Positions 1-9,197 are shown, counted from the first letter of the stretch. The stretch: DNA of 64,000 bases from Lysinibacillus sp. JNUCC-52 (GCF_015999545.1 NZ_CP065546.1:3814001-3878000), one strand, 5' to 3'. The notes: generated from the sequence alone by a model not told the origin. Numbers and translations: made by a program.

Positions 1-918
1 GAACAATTAGAGGCACTGCGTAAAGAGCGAGATCATTTAATCCATGCTGCGCAAGTAAAAGAAGTGAAAATGTATGCGAAGCCTGAAATAACGAATTATT
101 TTGAGCCATATAAGGACCCATATTTAGCGTCAATTGACCATGTGACTGCACTAATAAAAGCAAAGCAAGCAGATAAAGTAGTCATTGCACGTTCACTTGC
201 ACTGCAATTTAAGGAGCAAGTATCGTCACCTCAAGTATTAGCTCAAATTATTCACGAACAGCCTGAAAGTTATTTGTTTGGGCTAGAGAGGGACGATTTA
301 TTATTTTTTGGAGCATCTCCAGAGCGCCTTGTGAAGGTAGCAAATGGTCTTGCATACTCATCATGCGTCGCAGGGTCAATTCAACGAGGTAAAACAGCTG
401 AGGAAGATGACGCATTTGGACAAAACTTATTAAATGATCCTAAAAATGGTGGCGAGCATCAATACGTAGTCGATATGATTGCGGATACGTTCCGTAAAAA
501 CTGTGTTGCGATGAAAATACCAGATGGACCACGTTTATTAAAAATAAGAGATATCCAACATTTATATACACCTGTTGAAGGTCAGCTTAACAATGAGGCA
601 ACTATATTACAGTTAACGAAGCATTTGCACCCAACGCCAGCTTTAGGCGGTGTGCCAAGAAAAGAGGCCATGACTGCTATACGTAAATACGAGCCAATGA
701 ACCGTGGGCTTTATGCTGCGCCAATTGGTTGGCTAGATGCAGAGGGCAATGGGGAATTTGCGGTTGCGATTCGTTCTGCTGCGTTAATAAAAGATAAAGC
801 TTATTTATATGCAGGTGGCGGTATTGTAGCTGATTCAGAGCCACAATCTGAATATGAGGAAACATTAGTGAAATTCCGTCCAATGCTTCGAGCGTTAGGA
901 GGACAAGTACATGAGTGA
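1..918 (+). CDS. menF: Isochorismate synthase MenF, 3' part
   Basis: Converts chorismate to isochorismate, the entry step of menaquinone synthesis. The reading frame is open from base 1, so the N-terminal part lies outside the window and about 305 C-terminal residues are seen. Chorismate-binding family motifs are present: FFGASPERLV, GEHQYVVDMIADTFRKN, HPTPALGGVPR, RGLYAAPIGW and the closing YAGGGIVADSEPQSEYEET. Its stop overlaps the menD start by 8 bases, so the two are translationally coupled. Assignment to MenF rather than another chorismate enzyme (TrpE, PabB) rests on the menD-menH-menB-menE genes that follow. Confidence 0.95.
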   Translation, partial: EQLEALRKERDHLIHAAQVKEVKMYAKPEITNYFEPYKDPYLASIDHVTALIKAKQADKVVIARSLALQFKEQVSSPQVLAQIIHEQPESYLFGLERDDLLFFGASPERLVKVANGLAYSSCVAGSIQRGKTAEEDDAFGQNLLNDPKNGGEHQYVVDMIADTFRKNCVAMKIPDGPRLLKIRDIQHLYTPVEGQLNNEATILQLTKHLHPTPALGGVPRKEAMTAIRKYEPMNRGLYAAPIGWLDAEGNGEFAVAIRSAALIKDKAYLYAGGGIVADSEPQSEYEETLVKFRPMLRALGGQVHE

Positions 919-2635
919 ACGAAAAATATTGACTGATTATGTTTATAAAATGGTTGCATCACTAGTGCAGGCAGGTGTCCAGCATGTTGTTGTAAGCCCT
1001 GGATCACGGTCAACACCACTAGCTTATGCTTTTGCCTCTACAAAGCAACTAACGATGTACCGTCAAGTAGATGAACGAGCTGCTGCATTTTTTGCACTAG
1101 GAATTGCTAAAGCTACTGCTAAGCCTGTTGTATTGTTATGTACATCAGGTACTGCTGCAGCCAACTATTATCCTGCGATTGTAGAAGCAAGTTATGCGCG
1201 AGTACCTTTAATTGTTATAACGGCTGATCGCCCACATGAATTACGTGAGGTAGGGGCACCACAAGCTATTAATCAGACAAATTTATATGGAGCACATGTA
1301 AAGTGGAGTGTCGATTTTCCACTTCCAGATGGTGCTGCACCGACATTGCCTTTTATTGAGCGTCATATCGCACGTGCAGTAGCCATTGCGACAAGTGCAC
1401 CTTTTGGTCCAGTGCATATGAATGTACCGTTCCGTGAACCGTTGCTTATTGATTTTTGTGATGAGCTTCCTAATGTTACATTTAAGCAAAGTATTATTGG
1501 ACAGTTAACACCACCTAAGGATGCACAGCTAGAACTTACATCTATATTACGACAAACGAAAAAAGGGTTTGTCATTGTTGGTGAGCTTCCATTAGGGACA
1601 GATTTAACTGTTATGTGGGAGTTTGTACGCCAATTAAAATGGCCGATTATTGTTGAAAGTCTATCAAATATGCGAACTTCTGTGCCAACTGATTGCCTAC
1701 CATATGTAATTACAACCTATGATGCAATTATGAAAAACGATGACTTTAAAGCGCTTGTTGAACCTGAAACAGTTCTTCGCATAGGAGCTCAGCCTGTATC
1801 GAAGTTTATTATGCAGTTTATTACAAAATCGCAGCCACAAGCTTATATTGTTGTTGATGAAGATCCGATGTTCCGTGATTCTACAGGGGTATCCACTCAT
1901 TTCTTACATGCAAGCATTGGTGAATGGCTTATTCAATTAGATCTTTCTGAAACAGCGCTCGAAGCGGCCTATTTAGCTGAATGGCAAGATGCCAATGACA
2001 TCGCATTAGAGTATATTGAGCATTATGCAGAAGGCGCAATTGACGAGGGAGCAATGGTGAGCCGCTTACTTGAAGTAATTCCAAATGGTAGTGATGTATT
2101 CGTCAGCAGTAGTATGCCAATACGAGATATTGATACATTCCTTATGACAACATCAAAAGATATTCGTATTTTTGCAAACCGTGGGGCAAATGGTATTGAT
2201 GGCGTTGTATCGACTGCGATGGGATTAAGTCAAGGAAACAATCGTGAAACCTATTTGCTCATTGGCGATTTAGCTTTTTTACATGATGTCAATGGTCTAA
2301 TTGCTTCACGCTATCAAGCATGCAATATAACCGTTATTGTGATGAATAACGATGGTGGCGGTATTTTCTCTTATTTACCACAATCAACTGTAGAGGCGCA
2401 TTATGAGAATCTATTCGGTACACCGACTGCGCTCGAATTTCAAGATATTGCTCGCATGTATGACATGGACTATATTTGTATCGAAGATATTGCACAGTTA
2501 GTACCTAAATTTAATATGGTGAAAAAAGGACCATTACGTTTAATCGAAATTTTTACAGATCGTGAAGAAAACGTTTATGCACATCGCGCTCTTTGGAATC
2601 GTATTAATGCAGGATTAAAAGCATGGCAAAGCTAA
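911..2635 (+). CDS. menD: MenD, SEPHCHC synthase
   Basis: Thiamine-diphosphate enzyme joining 2-oxoglutarate to isochorismate to give SEPHCHC in menaquinone synthesis. The 574-residue length is normal for the family. The N-terminal half has the ThDP pyrimidine-domain signature (VVSPGSRSTPLAYAF; VDERAAAFFALGIAKAT; LLCTSGTAAANYYPA). The C-terminal half has the metal/ThDP motif GDLAFLHDVNGL followed by the NNDGGGIFSYLP segment. The ATG overlaps menF by 8 bases and follows GGAGGACAAGTAC; the 3' end overlaps menH by 13 bases. Confidence 0.97.
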   Translation: MSERKILTDYVYKMVASLVQAGVQHVVVSPGSRSTPLAYAFASTKQLTMYRQVDERAAAFFALGIAKATAKPVVLLCTSGTAAANYYPAIVEASYARVPLIVITADRPHELREVGAPQAINQTNLYGAHVKWSVDFPLPDGAAPTLPFIERHIARAVAIATSAPFGPVHMNVPFREPLLIDFCDELPNVTFKQSIIGQLTPPKDAQLELTSILRQTKKGFVIVGELPLGTDLTVMWEFVRQLKWPIIVESLSNMRTSVPTDCLPYVITTYDAIMKNDDFKALVEPETVLRIGAQPVSKFIMQFITKSQPQAYIVVDEDPMFRDSTGVSTHFLHASIGEWLIQLDLSETALEAAYLAEWQDANDIALEYIEHYAEGAIDEGAMVSRLLEVIPNGSDVFVSSSMPIRDIDTFLMTTSKDIRIFANRGANGIDGVVSTAMGLSQGNNRETYLLIGDLAFLHDVNGLIASRYQACNITVIVMNNDGGGIFSYLPQSTVEAHYENLFGTPTALEFQDIARMYDMDYICIEDIAQLVPKFNMVKKGPLRLIEIFTDREENVYAHRALWNRINAGLKAWQS

Positions 2636-3432
2636 TTATTCGTGGTCTTGAGACACATGTAGATATTTGGAATGAAGCTGCAGGGCAAACAATTGTTGCA
2701 TTGCATGGCTTTACAGGAAGTACTGCTACATGGCAAAGTTTAGCGAAGAATCTTCCTCATATGCGAATCGTAGCAATTGATTTAATTGGTCATGGTCAAA
2801 CAGCTGTGCCTGAACAAGAGAGCCGCTTTACAATGGATGAACAATTGCGTGATCTAGAGGACATTGTTAGTCAATTACAATTAGAGACATTTACTTTGCT
2901 TGGCTATTCAATGGGGGGACGGATCGCATTATCCTATGCAATCGAATACCCGCATCGCGTGGAGAAGTTATTGTTAGAAAGTGCTTCTCCTGGTTTGCGA
3001 ACATTAAAAGAGCGTATGGAGCGTTGTGAGCGTGATGATGCGTTAGCCACGAAAATTATGATTAATGGTGTGCTGTCCTTCGTTAATGCGTGGGAAAATA
3101 TACCGTTGTTTGAATCGCAAAAGCGGTTATCTCATAATGCAAGGCAAGCGGTTCGAACAGAACGTCTGGCCCAAAGGGAGATGGGCTTGGCTGGCAGTTT
3201 ACGGGGAATGGGAACTGGTGTACAGCCATCTAATTGGGACAAGTTAACACAATTAGAATTACCTGTGTTATTACTGACTGGTTCATTAGATAGTAAATTT
3301 TGTAATATTGCTTTAGAAATGAAAGCGTTATTAAAAAATGGAAATCATATGACAGTAAATGACGCTGGACATGCAATTCATGTGGAAAATCCAGCTGAAT
3401 TTGCTACAATAGTAAATGAGTATTTAACGTAA
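2623..3432 (+). CDS. menH: MenH, SHCHC synthase (alpha/beta hydrolase)
   Basis: Eliminates pyruvate from SEPHCHC to form SHCHC. 269 residues, alpha/beta-hydrolase fold: oxyanion region LHGFTGST near residue 28, nucleophile elbow LLGYSMGGRIAL near residue 93, and the histidine segment DAGHAIHVENP near the C-terminus. The start overlaps menD by 13 bases, which supports the role; the B. subtilis counterpart is ytxM. By fold alone it could be any small hydrolase, so the operon position carries the functional call. Confidence 0.93.
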   Translation: MAKLIIRGLETHVDIWNEAAGQTIVALHGFTGSTATWQSLAKNLPHMRIVAIDLIGHGQTAVPEQESRFTMDEQLRDLEDIVSQLQLETFTLLGYSMGGRIALSYAIEYPHRVEKLLLESASPGLRTLKERMERCERDDALATKIMINGVLSFVNAWENIPLFESQKRLSHNARQAVRTERLAQREMGLAGSLRGMGTGVQPSNWDKLTQLELPVLLLTGSLDSKFCNIALEMKALLKNGNHMTVNDAGHAIHVENPAEFATIVNEYLT

Positions 3433-3493
3433 TGATTTTTACGTTAGCGCTTCATCTTAGTTATGAGGCGAATTTTAATTAGGAGGTATTTCA

Positions 3494-4312
3494 ATGTCAC
3501 GTCAATGGACTACATTACATACTTACGAAGACATTAAGTATGAGTTTTATAACGGTATCGCTAAAGTAACGATTAACCGTCCTGAAGTGCGTAATGCATT
3601 TCGACCAAAAACTGTTATGGAAATGATTGATGCATTTTCTCGTGCTCGAGATGATAAAAATGTAGGTGTTATCATTTTAACAGGTGAAGGCGAGCAAGCT
3701 TTCTGTTCAGGTGGTGACCAGAAGGTACGTGGCCATGGTGGCTATGTAGGTGATGATGAAATTCCACGCTTAAACGTACTTGATTTACAACGTTTAATCC
3801 GTGTTATTCCTAAACCAGTAGTAGCGATGGTTGCTGGTTATGCAATCGGTGGAGGACACGTATTACATGTTGTATGTGACCTTACAATCGCAGCAGACAA
3901 TGCTCGTTTCGGACAAACTGGTCCAAAAGTTGGTTCATTTGATGCTGGTTACGGTTCAGGCTATCTTGCACGCATTATCGGTCATAAAAAGGCTCGTGAA
4001 ATTTGGTACCTTTGCCGTCAATACGATGCACAACAAGCGCTTGATATGGGCTTAGTAAATACAGTTGTTCCTTATGCACAATTAGAAGACGAAACTGTGC
4101 AATGGTGTGAAGAAATGCTACAAATGTCTCCTACAGCTTTACGCTTCTTAAAAGCAGCTATGAATGCTGATACAGACGGCTTAGCTGGTCTTCAACAAAT
4201 GGCAGGCGATGCTACACTTCTTTACTACACTACTGATGAAGCAAAAGAAGGTCGTGACGCATTTAAAGAAAAACGTCAACCAGACTTCGGTCAATTCCCA
4301 AGATTCCCTTGA
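3494..4312 (+). CDS. menB: MenB, 1,4-dihydroxy-2-naphthoyl-CoA synthase
   Basis: Crotonase-family enzyme closing the naphthoquinone ring from o-succinylbenzoyl-CoA. 272 residues, the typical length. Visible signatures: [18 protein letters not shown], the oxyanion-hole glycines in [37 protein letters not shown], and the usual C-terminus ending in FPRFP. A strong RBS (AGGAGG) lies 9 bases before the ATG. It is 61 bases after menH, and a terminator follows, so menE may be transcribed at a lower level or separately. Confidence 0.97.
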   Translation: MSRQWTTLHTYEDIKYEFYNGIAKVTINRPEVRNAFRPKTVMEMIDAFSRARDDKNVGVIILTGEGEQAFCSGGDQKVRGHGGYVGDDEIPRLNVLDLQRLIRVIPKPVVAMVAGYAIGGGHVLHVVCDLTIAADNARFGQTGPKVGSFDAGYGSGYLARIIGHKKAREIWYLCRQYDAQQALDMGLVNTVVPYAQLEDETVQWCEEMLQMSPTALRFLKAAMNADTDGLAGLQQMAGDATLLYYTTDEAKEGRDAFKEKRQPDFGQFPRFP

Positions 4313-4326
4313 TTTGAAAGGTGCAG

Positions 4327-4357
4327 GCTCGTATCTCTTTGTAGATACGAGCTTTTT
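4327..4357 (+). terminator. Intrinsic terminator between menB and menE
   Basis: A 10-bp perfect stem GCTCGTATCT/AGATACGAGC (4327-4336 with 4343-4352) and 6-base loop are followed by TTTTTCTATTTTT. It sits 15 bases after the menB stop. Confidence 0.85.
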
Positions 4358-4446
4358 CTATTTTTATAAAAGGGGAAACAGACGAATAGACCAATGATGG
4401 AAAAAGCGGTACCATTATCATTGTAAATGATCGGAGGAAGCAAATA

Positions 4447-5886
4447 ATGTACCCAAACTGGATTTTGCAGCGTGCGTATGTAACACCATTACGGAGCGCT
4501 CTCACATACGAAGGACAAACATGGACGTTTCAACAATTAAATGAGCTATCTTTAAAACGCGCTCGGCAATTAACAGCGCTGGATATTAAGCAAGGGGAAC
4601 GTATCGCGATTATGGGACCGAGTACGCCTGCACTTGTCGTTATGATGTATGCTTGTATGCATTTGCAATGTGAAATGGTCATGCTTAATCGTAGGCTTTC
4701 TCAAGCCGAAATCGCTTATCAACTAGAAGATTCACAAGCAGAGGCTGTGTTCGTTGCAGATGAAGATGTAGAAAAATTACCACCCCAGACGTCTTATTAT
4801 TTATTTTCTGCCATTGAGAATGGGACAGAACAGCATGTTGATATTGCAAAAGAATGGTCACTCAATCAAACAACATCTATTATGTATACATCTGGGACGA
4901 CTGGCTTTCCAAAGGGAGTTCGCCAAACGGTTGGCAATCACCAGGCAAGTGCAACGGCTTCTGTTCTTAACATAGGTTTACAAGCAGATGATGTTTGGTT
5001 GTGTGCAGTACCATTATTTCATATAAGTGGATTTTCTATTTTAGTGCGTTCATTACTATACGGCAATAAAGTACAGCTATACGAGCATTTTAATGTAGAT
5101 GCTATTGCACAAAACATAATAGATGGCGATGTCACACATATGTCGGTAGTCGCTGTTACATTAGAACGTATTTTAAATACATTGGAGCTAAACAAGGCAC
5201 AGGCGTCACCACAATTTAAATTGATGCTAGCTGGTGGCGGCCCTGTACCAGTAGATTATTTAAAACGAGCAAGTGCACTACATTTAGCTGTAGCACAAAC
5301 ATATGGTATGACAGAAACTTCATCGCAAACAGCTACACTAGCGAGTGAAGATGCCATGAATAAAGTTGGTTCTGCAGGTAAGCCATTATTTTTTAATCAA
5401 ATAAAAATTTCAGCCCCAAATGCGCAAGGTGAAGGTGAAATATGTATTAGAGGCCCACATGTAACACCAGGGTATATTGGACGCTTTGCTGAAAGAAGTG
5501 CAACCGAGGAGGGATGGCTTCATACTGGAGACATTGGCTACATGGATGAGGAAGGCTATTTATTTGTTGTCGATCGTCGAGCAGATTTAATTATTTCAGG
5601 TGGTGAAAATATTTATCCAGCTGAGATAGAAAATGTGTTATTGGCACATCCTGCTGTTCAAGAAGCGGGTGTGTGTGGCATTGATGATGATAAATGGGGG
5701 CAAGTTCCAATAGCTTTTGTTGTTTTAAAGGAACAGCTAGCTATGGAAATTTTACAGCGGTATTGTGAAAACAATCTTGCTAAATATAAAGTCCCAAAAC
5801 AATTCATTATAATCGATGAACTTCCACGGAATGGAGCAAATAAGCTACTAAGAAGAAAATTATTAGATTTACTTCCAAGTGAATAA
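4447..5886 (+). CDS. menE: MenE, o-succinylbenzoate-CoA ligase
   Basis: Activates o-succinylbenzoate to its CoA thioester through an adenylate. 479 residues of the ANL adenylating family: P-loop MYTSGTTGFPKGVRQT near residue 145, AQTYGMTETSSQ near 285, HTGDIGYMDEEGYLFV near 360, the hinge DRRADLIISGGENIYP, and the C-terminal catalytic lysine in RNGANKLLRR. RBS CGGAGGAAG precedes the ATG. It is the last menaquinone gene here; a 14-bp terminator hairpin follows. Confidence 0.96.
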   Translation: MYPNWILQRAYVTPLRSALTYEGQTWTFQQLNELSLKRARQLTALDIKQGERIAIMGPSTPALVVMMYACMHLQCEMVMLNRRLSQAEIAYQLEDSQAEAVFVADEDVEKLPPQTSYYLFSAIENGTEQHVDIAKEWSLNQTTSIMYTSGTTGFPKGVRQTVGNHQASATASVLNIGLQADDVWLCAVPLFHISGFSILVRSLLYGNKVQLYEHFNVDAIAQNIIDGDVTHMSVVAVTLERILNTLELNKAQASPQFKLMLAGGGPVPVDYLKRASALHLAVAQTYGMTETSSQTATLASEDAMNKVGSAGKPLFFNQIKISAPNAQGEGEICIRGPHVTPGYIGRFAERSATEEGWLHTGDIGYMDEEGYLFVVDRRADLIISGGENIYPAEIENVLLAHPAVQEAGVCGIDDDKWGQVPIAFVVLKEQLAMEILQRYCENNLAKYKVPKQFIIIDELPRNGANKLLRRKLLDLLPSE

Positions 5887-5933
5887 CTTTCATTAAATTA
5901 GAATGCCTTACAAGGGGCTTCGTTTAAAAGAAA

Positions 5934-5971
5934 CAGCATGCTAGAAGCGCACTTCTAGCATGCTGTTTTTA
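5934..5971 (+). terminator. Terminator of the men operon
   Basis: A perfect 14-bp stem (CAGCATGCTAGAAG with its complement, 5934-5947 and 5952-5965), CGCA loop and TTTTT tail, 48 bases after the menE stop. Confidence 0.92.
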
Positions 5972-5977
5972 TATTTA

Positions 5978-5998
5978 GTGCCAGTCACTCAAACAATT
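5978..5998 (-). repeat. Short REP-like element, copy 1
   Basis: On the minus strand it reads TTGTTTGAGTGACTGGCAC preceded by AA. It begins 7 bases after the men terminator and 25 bases before a large palindromic repeat. Confidence 0.75.
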
Positions 5999-6022
5999 TC
6001 GAATTTTATGTCATATCCGAGT

Positions 6023-6122
6023 AAAAATCCATGAAGACTCCTGCGGGAACACACGCAATGTAAGACGCAACAGGCGACGGTTGCGGCTTACAACGTGCCC
6101 GCGGAAAGCGCAGTGGATTTTT
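6023..6122 (-). repeat. Large palindromic repeat, copy 1
   Basis: Its ends pair (AAAAATCCA at 6023-6031 with TGGATTTTT at 6114-6122). The core holds CTCCTGCGGGAA, GTAAGACGCAAC, GTTGCGGCTTAC and CCCGCGGAAAGCGC, the reverse complement of the core seen in the copies at 21.7, 47.0 and 58.5 kb. It can fold into one long imperfect hairpin. Confidence 0.8.
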
Positions 6123-6160
6123 TCGATGATGTCGATATTTTGTTAGGTGTCTATACGATA

Positions 6161-6177
6161 GTGCCCGTCATTCAACA
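6161..6177 (-). repeat. Short REP-like element, degenerate copy
   Basis: The minus strand reads TGTTGAATGACGGGCAC, a worn copy in the same orientation as the one at 5978, on the other side of the palindrome. Confidence 0.4.
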
Positions 6178-6248
6178 CTTCGCCACAAAGCACAGTCAAT
6201 TTTTTAAGACATAGAAATTCGGGTATTATGCTGATATAGAAGTAAAGA

Positions 6249-6356
6249 TCAATAGTCCTGTAATTTCAAGTACAGGCGACGCATTTTGCCGACATTGCTT
6301 TGCATTATTCTCCTCGTCACTGTTTTGCTACATCCTTTTCCACCATGCTCTGTCAT
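6249..6356 (-). CDS. Candidate small basic protein (35 aa)
   Basis: No family recognised. A 35-codon frame starts ATG at 6356 (MTEHGGKGCSKTVTRRIMQS) and ends KMRRLYLKLQDY before TGA. The C-terminal half is rich in Arg/Lys with regularly spaced hydrophobics, consistent with an amphipathic helix. GGAGGA lies 12 bases upstream, a little far. It occupies otherwise unexplained intergenic DNA, divergent from the transglutaminase-like gene. It could be chance; only conservation would settle it. Confidence 0.35.
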   Translation of the reverse strand: MTEHGGKGCSKTVTRRIMQSNVGKMRRLYLKLQDY

Positions 6357-6390
6357 TAAATTTTCCAATCCTCCATTTTTTTAGATTAAA

Positions 6391-6405
6391 TTAATGATTC
6401 ATTAA
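6391..6405. promoter_or_regulatory. Perfect palindrome between divergent frames
   Basis: TTAATGATTCATTAA is a 15-base palindrome around one central base, 51 bases before the start of the transglutaminase-like gene and 35 bases before the candidate small frame on the other strand. Possible operator; the binding protein is unknown. Confidence 0.35.
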
Positions 6406-6456
6406 CATAATAAGTAATGAGCGGCATAAACTATTTAGTAAAGGAGAATGACTCAT

Positions 6457-7605
6457 ATGAGAAAATATATATATAATGTTGTCATTATATTATTTGTTTT
6501 ACAAATGAGTCATGTGCAAGTATTCGCAAATTATGAAAAACAAAATATAGCAACGGCTAATTCAATAGAAACATTACAACAGCAAATTCAGAATGAAGTG
6601 TTGCAACTGTCTACTGAATTTGATATTCGATACACTGGTAATATATCTGACTTAAAAGACCAACTAACAGAGCTTATTAAACATGCCATTACCGATCCAT
6701 ATATTTACGCCAATATTTCTAGTTTTAAATGGAAATATGATGGCTACGCAAATAATATTGTCATTCAATTTCAATTTACCTATCATATCTCACAGGAAGA
6801 GGAGGCATTTGTCGAGCAAACATTGACAACTATTGTTGGATCTATGCATGGATTAAGCAAGCTGGAGAAAATACAAGCTGCACATGATTATATCGTCTTA
6901 ACTTCTGAGTATTCAAAGGATAGTGTAGGAAGTCAATATTCCCCTTACACATTGCTTACTGAACACAAAGGTGTTTGTCAGGCCTATGCTTTAGTACTAT
7001 ATCGGATGTTAGAGATGCTAGATTTTGAAGTACAATATGTACCAGGCAAAGTGGGAGAACAATTGCATGCATGGGTATTAGTGAAGCTTGATAATGAATG
7101 GTATCATATTGATGTTACATGGGATGATCCATTGCCAGATCATAAAGGTGAAGTTCGCTATAATTACTTTCTTGTTTCCGATAAGCAATTAGCAAAAGAC
7201 CATACTTGGGATTATGCAAGTTTTCCAGCGGCAACAAGTGAAAAATATGCTGATTGGCAGCAACTAACTAAAGTTGAAGTTCTTACGAAACCTTTAACAA
7301 ACCATTTTAATTTTAATAGTGGGCTCGCGATGCTAGATAAAAATACACATATTATCAAACAATTAGTAGAACCATCTCCACTATTATTGAAACAAGACGA
7401 AAAAAGCAGCAAGTCTGTTCAAATAGTTTTCAATGCACAAAATGATAAAATTATTCTAGAGAGAAGTTTTACGCTTCGTCCAGTTTTTGCATATGTAAAG
7501 ACGAATGCTAAGGATGGACAAAAGAGAATTATTAGCGTTGACAGAACTGAGAAGAGAATGCCACAAGAAAAATACGTCATAATAAAGGAGGTGTCCCCTG
7601 TGTAG
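6457..7605 (+). CDS. Secreted transglutaminase-like (CHD) protein
   Basis: Probable exported cysteine-protease-fold protein of the transglutaminase-core family; substrate unknown. I place the start at the second ATG (6457), 10 bases after AAGGAG; the ATG at 6448 is too close to that RBS. This gives 382 residues. Residues 1-22 form a signal peptide (MRKYIYNVVIILFVLQ, cleaved after VQVFA). The catalytic triad is visible: Cys in HKGVCQAYALVLYRML, His in QLHAWVLVKL and Asp in WYHIDVTWDDP. The C-terminal ~130 residues have no recognised domain. The stop codon lies inside a hairpin. Such proteins in spore formers often act on cell walls or spore coats, but nothing here proves it. Confidence 0.8.
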   Translation: MRKYIYNVVIILFVLQMSHVQVFANYEKQNIATANSIETLQQQIQNEVLQLSTEFDIRYTGNISDLKDQLTELIKHAITDPYIYANISSFKWKYDGYANNIVIQFQFTYHISQEEEAFVEQTLTTIVGSMHGLSKLEKIQAAHDYIVLTSEYSKDSVGSQYSPYTLLTEHKGVCQAYALVLYRMLEMLDFEVQYVPGKVGEQLHAWVLVKLDNEWYHIDVTWDDPLPDHKGEVRYNYFLVSDKQLAKDHTWDYASFPAATSEKYADWQQLTKVEVLTKPLTNHFNFNSGLAMLDKNTHIIKQLVEPSPLLLKQDEKSSKSVQIVFNAQNDKIILERSFTLRPVFAYVKTNAKDGQKRIISVDRTEKRMPQEKYVIIKEVSPV

Positions 7606-7620
7606 TTGGGGCACCTCCTT
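7585..7620. terminator. Bidirectional hairpin at convergent gene ends
   Basis: AAGGAGGTGTCCCC (7585-7598) pairs with GGGGCACCTCCTT (7608-7620), with one bulged base. The TAG stop of the upstream gene is in the loop. Only weak T-tracts flank it on either strand. Confidence 0.6.
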
Positions 7621-7649
7621 CTTCAAACTACCATGTACGGTTGTTTGGA

Positions 7650-8699
7650 TTACTGATGCTCATTAAGAGCTTTCTCTAACGTTTGTAAATTTTTCTTCAT
7701 TAATGTAAAGTACGTTTCCTTATTTTTTACATCATCGTTTGTTAGCACACTTAAATTATGAAGTACAAGTGATTGAGCACCAACTTCTTTTTGAATGACT
7801 TCTGCTAATTTTGAAGAAACATTTTGCTCGAATAAAATGTAATGAATATTTAAGTCATTTGCTTTATCGACGATAGCTGTTAGCTCTTTTTGAGATGGTT
7901 CATTTTGTGAGTTTAAGCCTGCAATTGGGACTTGTGTTAAACCATATTGGCCAGCAATGTAGCCAAATGCTGCATGCGATACAAAAAATGTTTTGTCTTG
8001 AGTTGCATCAGCCATTGCTTTATATTCAGTGTCTAACTCTTGTAGCTCTTTGACTAAAGCTTCATAATTTGCTGTAAAAGTCGCTTCTTGAGCTGGCATT
8101 TTTTCAACTAATGTATTTTTAATAGATAGTGCTAAATCTTGACTAATAATAGGTGAAAGCCAAACGTGTGGATCAACACTACCATGATCATGAGCTTCAT
8201 GCTCATCATGGTGATCTTCCTCCGTTGCATCATGCTCATGGTCAGCATGATCTTCCTCCGTTGCATTATGCTCATGGTCTGCTTCTTCTTCTTCGTCATG
8301 CGAATGACCAGTGCTAACCGCTAATTTTTCGTCCGAAATTTGAGCTGCAGTTGCAACCATTGATACATCTTCGTTGGCTAACGTTTTTTTAGCATTTTCA
8401 ACAAAGCCCTCTAGCCCTAAGCCGATGTAAAAAAATATATTTGCATCTGCTAATTTCATCATATCTTTTTGTGTTGGCTCAAATGTATGCTCGTTTGCAC
8501 CAGGAGGATAAATAGAGGACACTTCTACATATTCGCCCCCAATTCGCTCTGTAAAGTAGCTCAATGGATAGACTGTTGTATAGACAGACAACTTGTCTTT
8601 ATTGTCCGCCGTCTGTTTTGCTGTTGATGATTTATCACCGCAGGCAGCTGTAAATAGTGCAAGCACAGTAATCAGGAAAAATAGAAATACTTTTTTCAT
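7650..8699 (-). CDS. znuA: Zinc ABC transporter substrate-binding lipoprotein
   Basis: Captures Zn(II) outside the membrane. 349 residues with a lipoprotein signal (lipobox LFTAAC, Cys20) and the cluster A-I metal-binding fold: PPGANEHTFEPT, GSVDPHVWLSP, FVSHAAFGYIAGQYGL. Between about residues 130 and 175 is a His/Asp/Glu-rich loop containing a tandem 12-residue repeat (DHEHNATEED then DHEHDATEED), the feature separating zinc binders from manganese ones. No permease or ATPase gene is adjacent, so it must use components encoded elsewhere. RBS AAAGAGGT. A Zur-type operator lies just upstream, supporting zinc. Confidence 0.92.
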   Translation of the reverse strand: MKKVFLFFLITVLALFTAACGDKSSTAKQTADNKDKLSVYTTVYPLSYFTERIGGEYVEVSSIYPPGANEHTFEPTQKDMMKLADANIFFYIGLGLEGFVENAKKTLANEDVSMVATAAQISDEKLAVSTGHSHDEEEEADHEHNATEEDHADHEHDATEEDHHDEHEAHDHGSVDPHVWLSPIISQDLALSIKNTLVEKMPAQEATFTANYEALVKELQELDTEYKAMADATQDKTFFVSHAAFGYIAGQYGLTQVPIAGLNSQNEPSQKELTAIVDKANDLNIHYILFEQNVSSKLAEVIQKEVGAQSLVLHNLSVLTNDDVKNKETYFTLMKKNLQTLEKALNEHQ

Positions 8700-8717
8700 A
8701 TAATAGATACCTCTTTC

Positions 8718-8739
8718 AAATAGTAATCATTACGATTTA
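8718..8739 (-). promoter_or_regulatory. Zur box upstream of znuA
   Basis: The minus strand reads TAAATCGTAATGATTAC then TATTT, matching the Bacillus Zur consensus (TAAATCGTAATNATTACGATTTA) at all but about one position of the inverted repeat. It lies 19-40 bases before the start codon, where binding would block transcription when zinc is plentiful. Confidence 0.8.
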
Positions 8740-8783
8740 TTTTTTTGACAGTTTCTATAATAACGTACATCGGAAAAAAGTAC

Positions 8784-8823
8784 AAGAAAAAATGACCTTC
8801 GAAAATTAATTCTTTTTCGAAGG
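8784..8823 (-). terminator. Terminator at the 3' end of yidD
   Basis: CCTTCGAAAA (8796-8805) pairs with TTTTCGAAGG (8814-8823); on the minus strand the stem is followed by TCATTTTTTC. The yidD stop is within the loop. Confidence 0.8.
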
Positions 8824-9039
8824 CCATTTATCGGGCACAGGATCAAAGCCACCAGGATGAAGTGGTTGGCATTTTAAAATCCGTATTACGGTTAATATTA
8901 GTCCTTTAATAGCACCGTGCTTTTGAAAAGCTTCTAATCCGTAGGAAGAGCATGTAGGGTAGAAACGGCACGTTGGTGGCGTCATAGGTGAGATGAATTT
9001 TCTGTAAAACTGAATGAGCCATATAAAGGGATATTTCAT
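8806..9039 (-). CDS. yidD: YidD membrane protein insertion efficiency factor
   Basis: Small membrane-associated protein that aids YidC/Sec insertion of inner-membrane proteins. 77 residues with the family hallmarks: [10 protein letters not shown], the cysteine motif [15 protein letters not shown], and C-terminal [13 protein letters not shown]. The B. subtilis counterpart is ytjA. Its ATG overlaps the stop of the preceding small membrane gene in an ATGA, so the two are coupled. Confidence 0.95.
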   Translation of the reverse strand: MKYPFIWLIQFYRKFISPMTPPTCRFYPTCSSYGLEAFQKHGAIKGLILTVIRILKCQPLHPGGFDPVPDKWPSKKN

Positions 9040-9197
9040 GCTTGACCATCCTTATGATGTGAATTTGTTTGCTCAGGCTTAGCATCGATTGTTTGGGTAA
9101 AAAAGTCGCCTTTTTTCTTAAGAATAACAATGACGGAAACTCCAAACATTAGCATCATCATAGCAATCATAATTATTATTGGTAATGGCACACCCAT
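9036..9197 (-). CDS. Small membrane protein, YtzI-like (53 aa)
   Basis: A single-span membrane protein: residues 5-26 are wholly hydrophobic ([20 protein letters not shown]), followed by a short hydrophilic tail containing [25 protein letters not shown] precedes the ATG at 9197. The stop overlaps the yidD start (ATGA). The tail resembles that of the next small gene upstream (KHTVDEKPKQ), which suggests a duplicated pair. The B. subtilis YtzI family is the nearest match from memory; function unknown. Confidence 0.7.
   Translation of the reverse strand: MGVPLPIIIMIAMMMLMFGVSVIVILKKKGDFFTQTIDAKPEQTNSHHKDGQA

Noticed and set aside
8160..8300. Repeated DNA inside znuA as a mobile repeat
   Set aside because: It encodes the in-frame His-rich zinc loop, a normal feature of ZnuA-type proteins.
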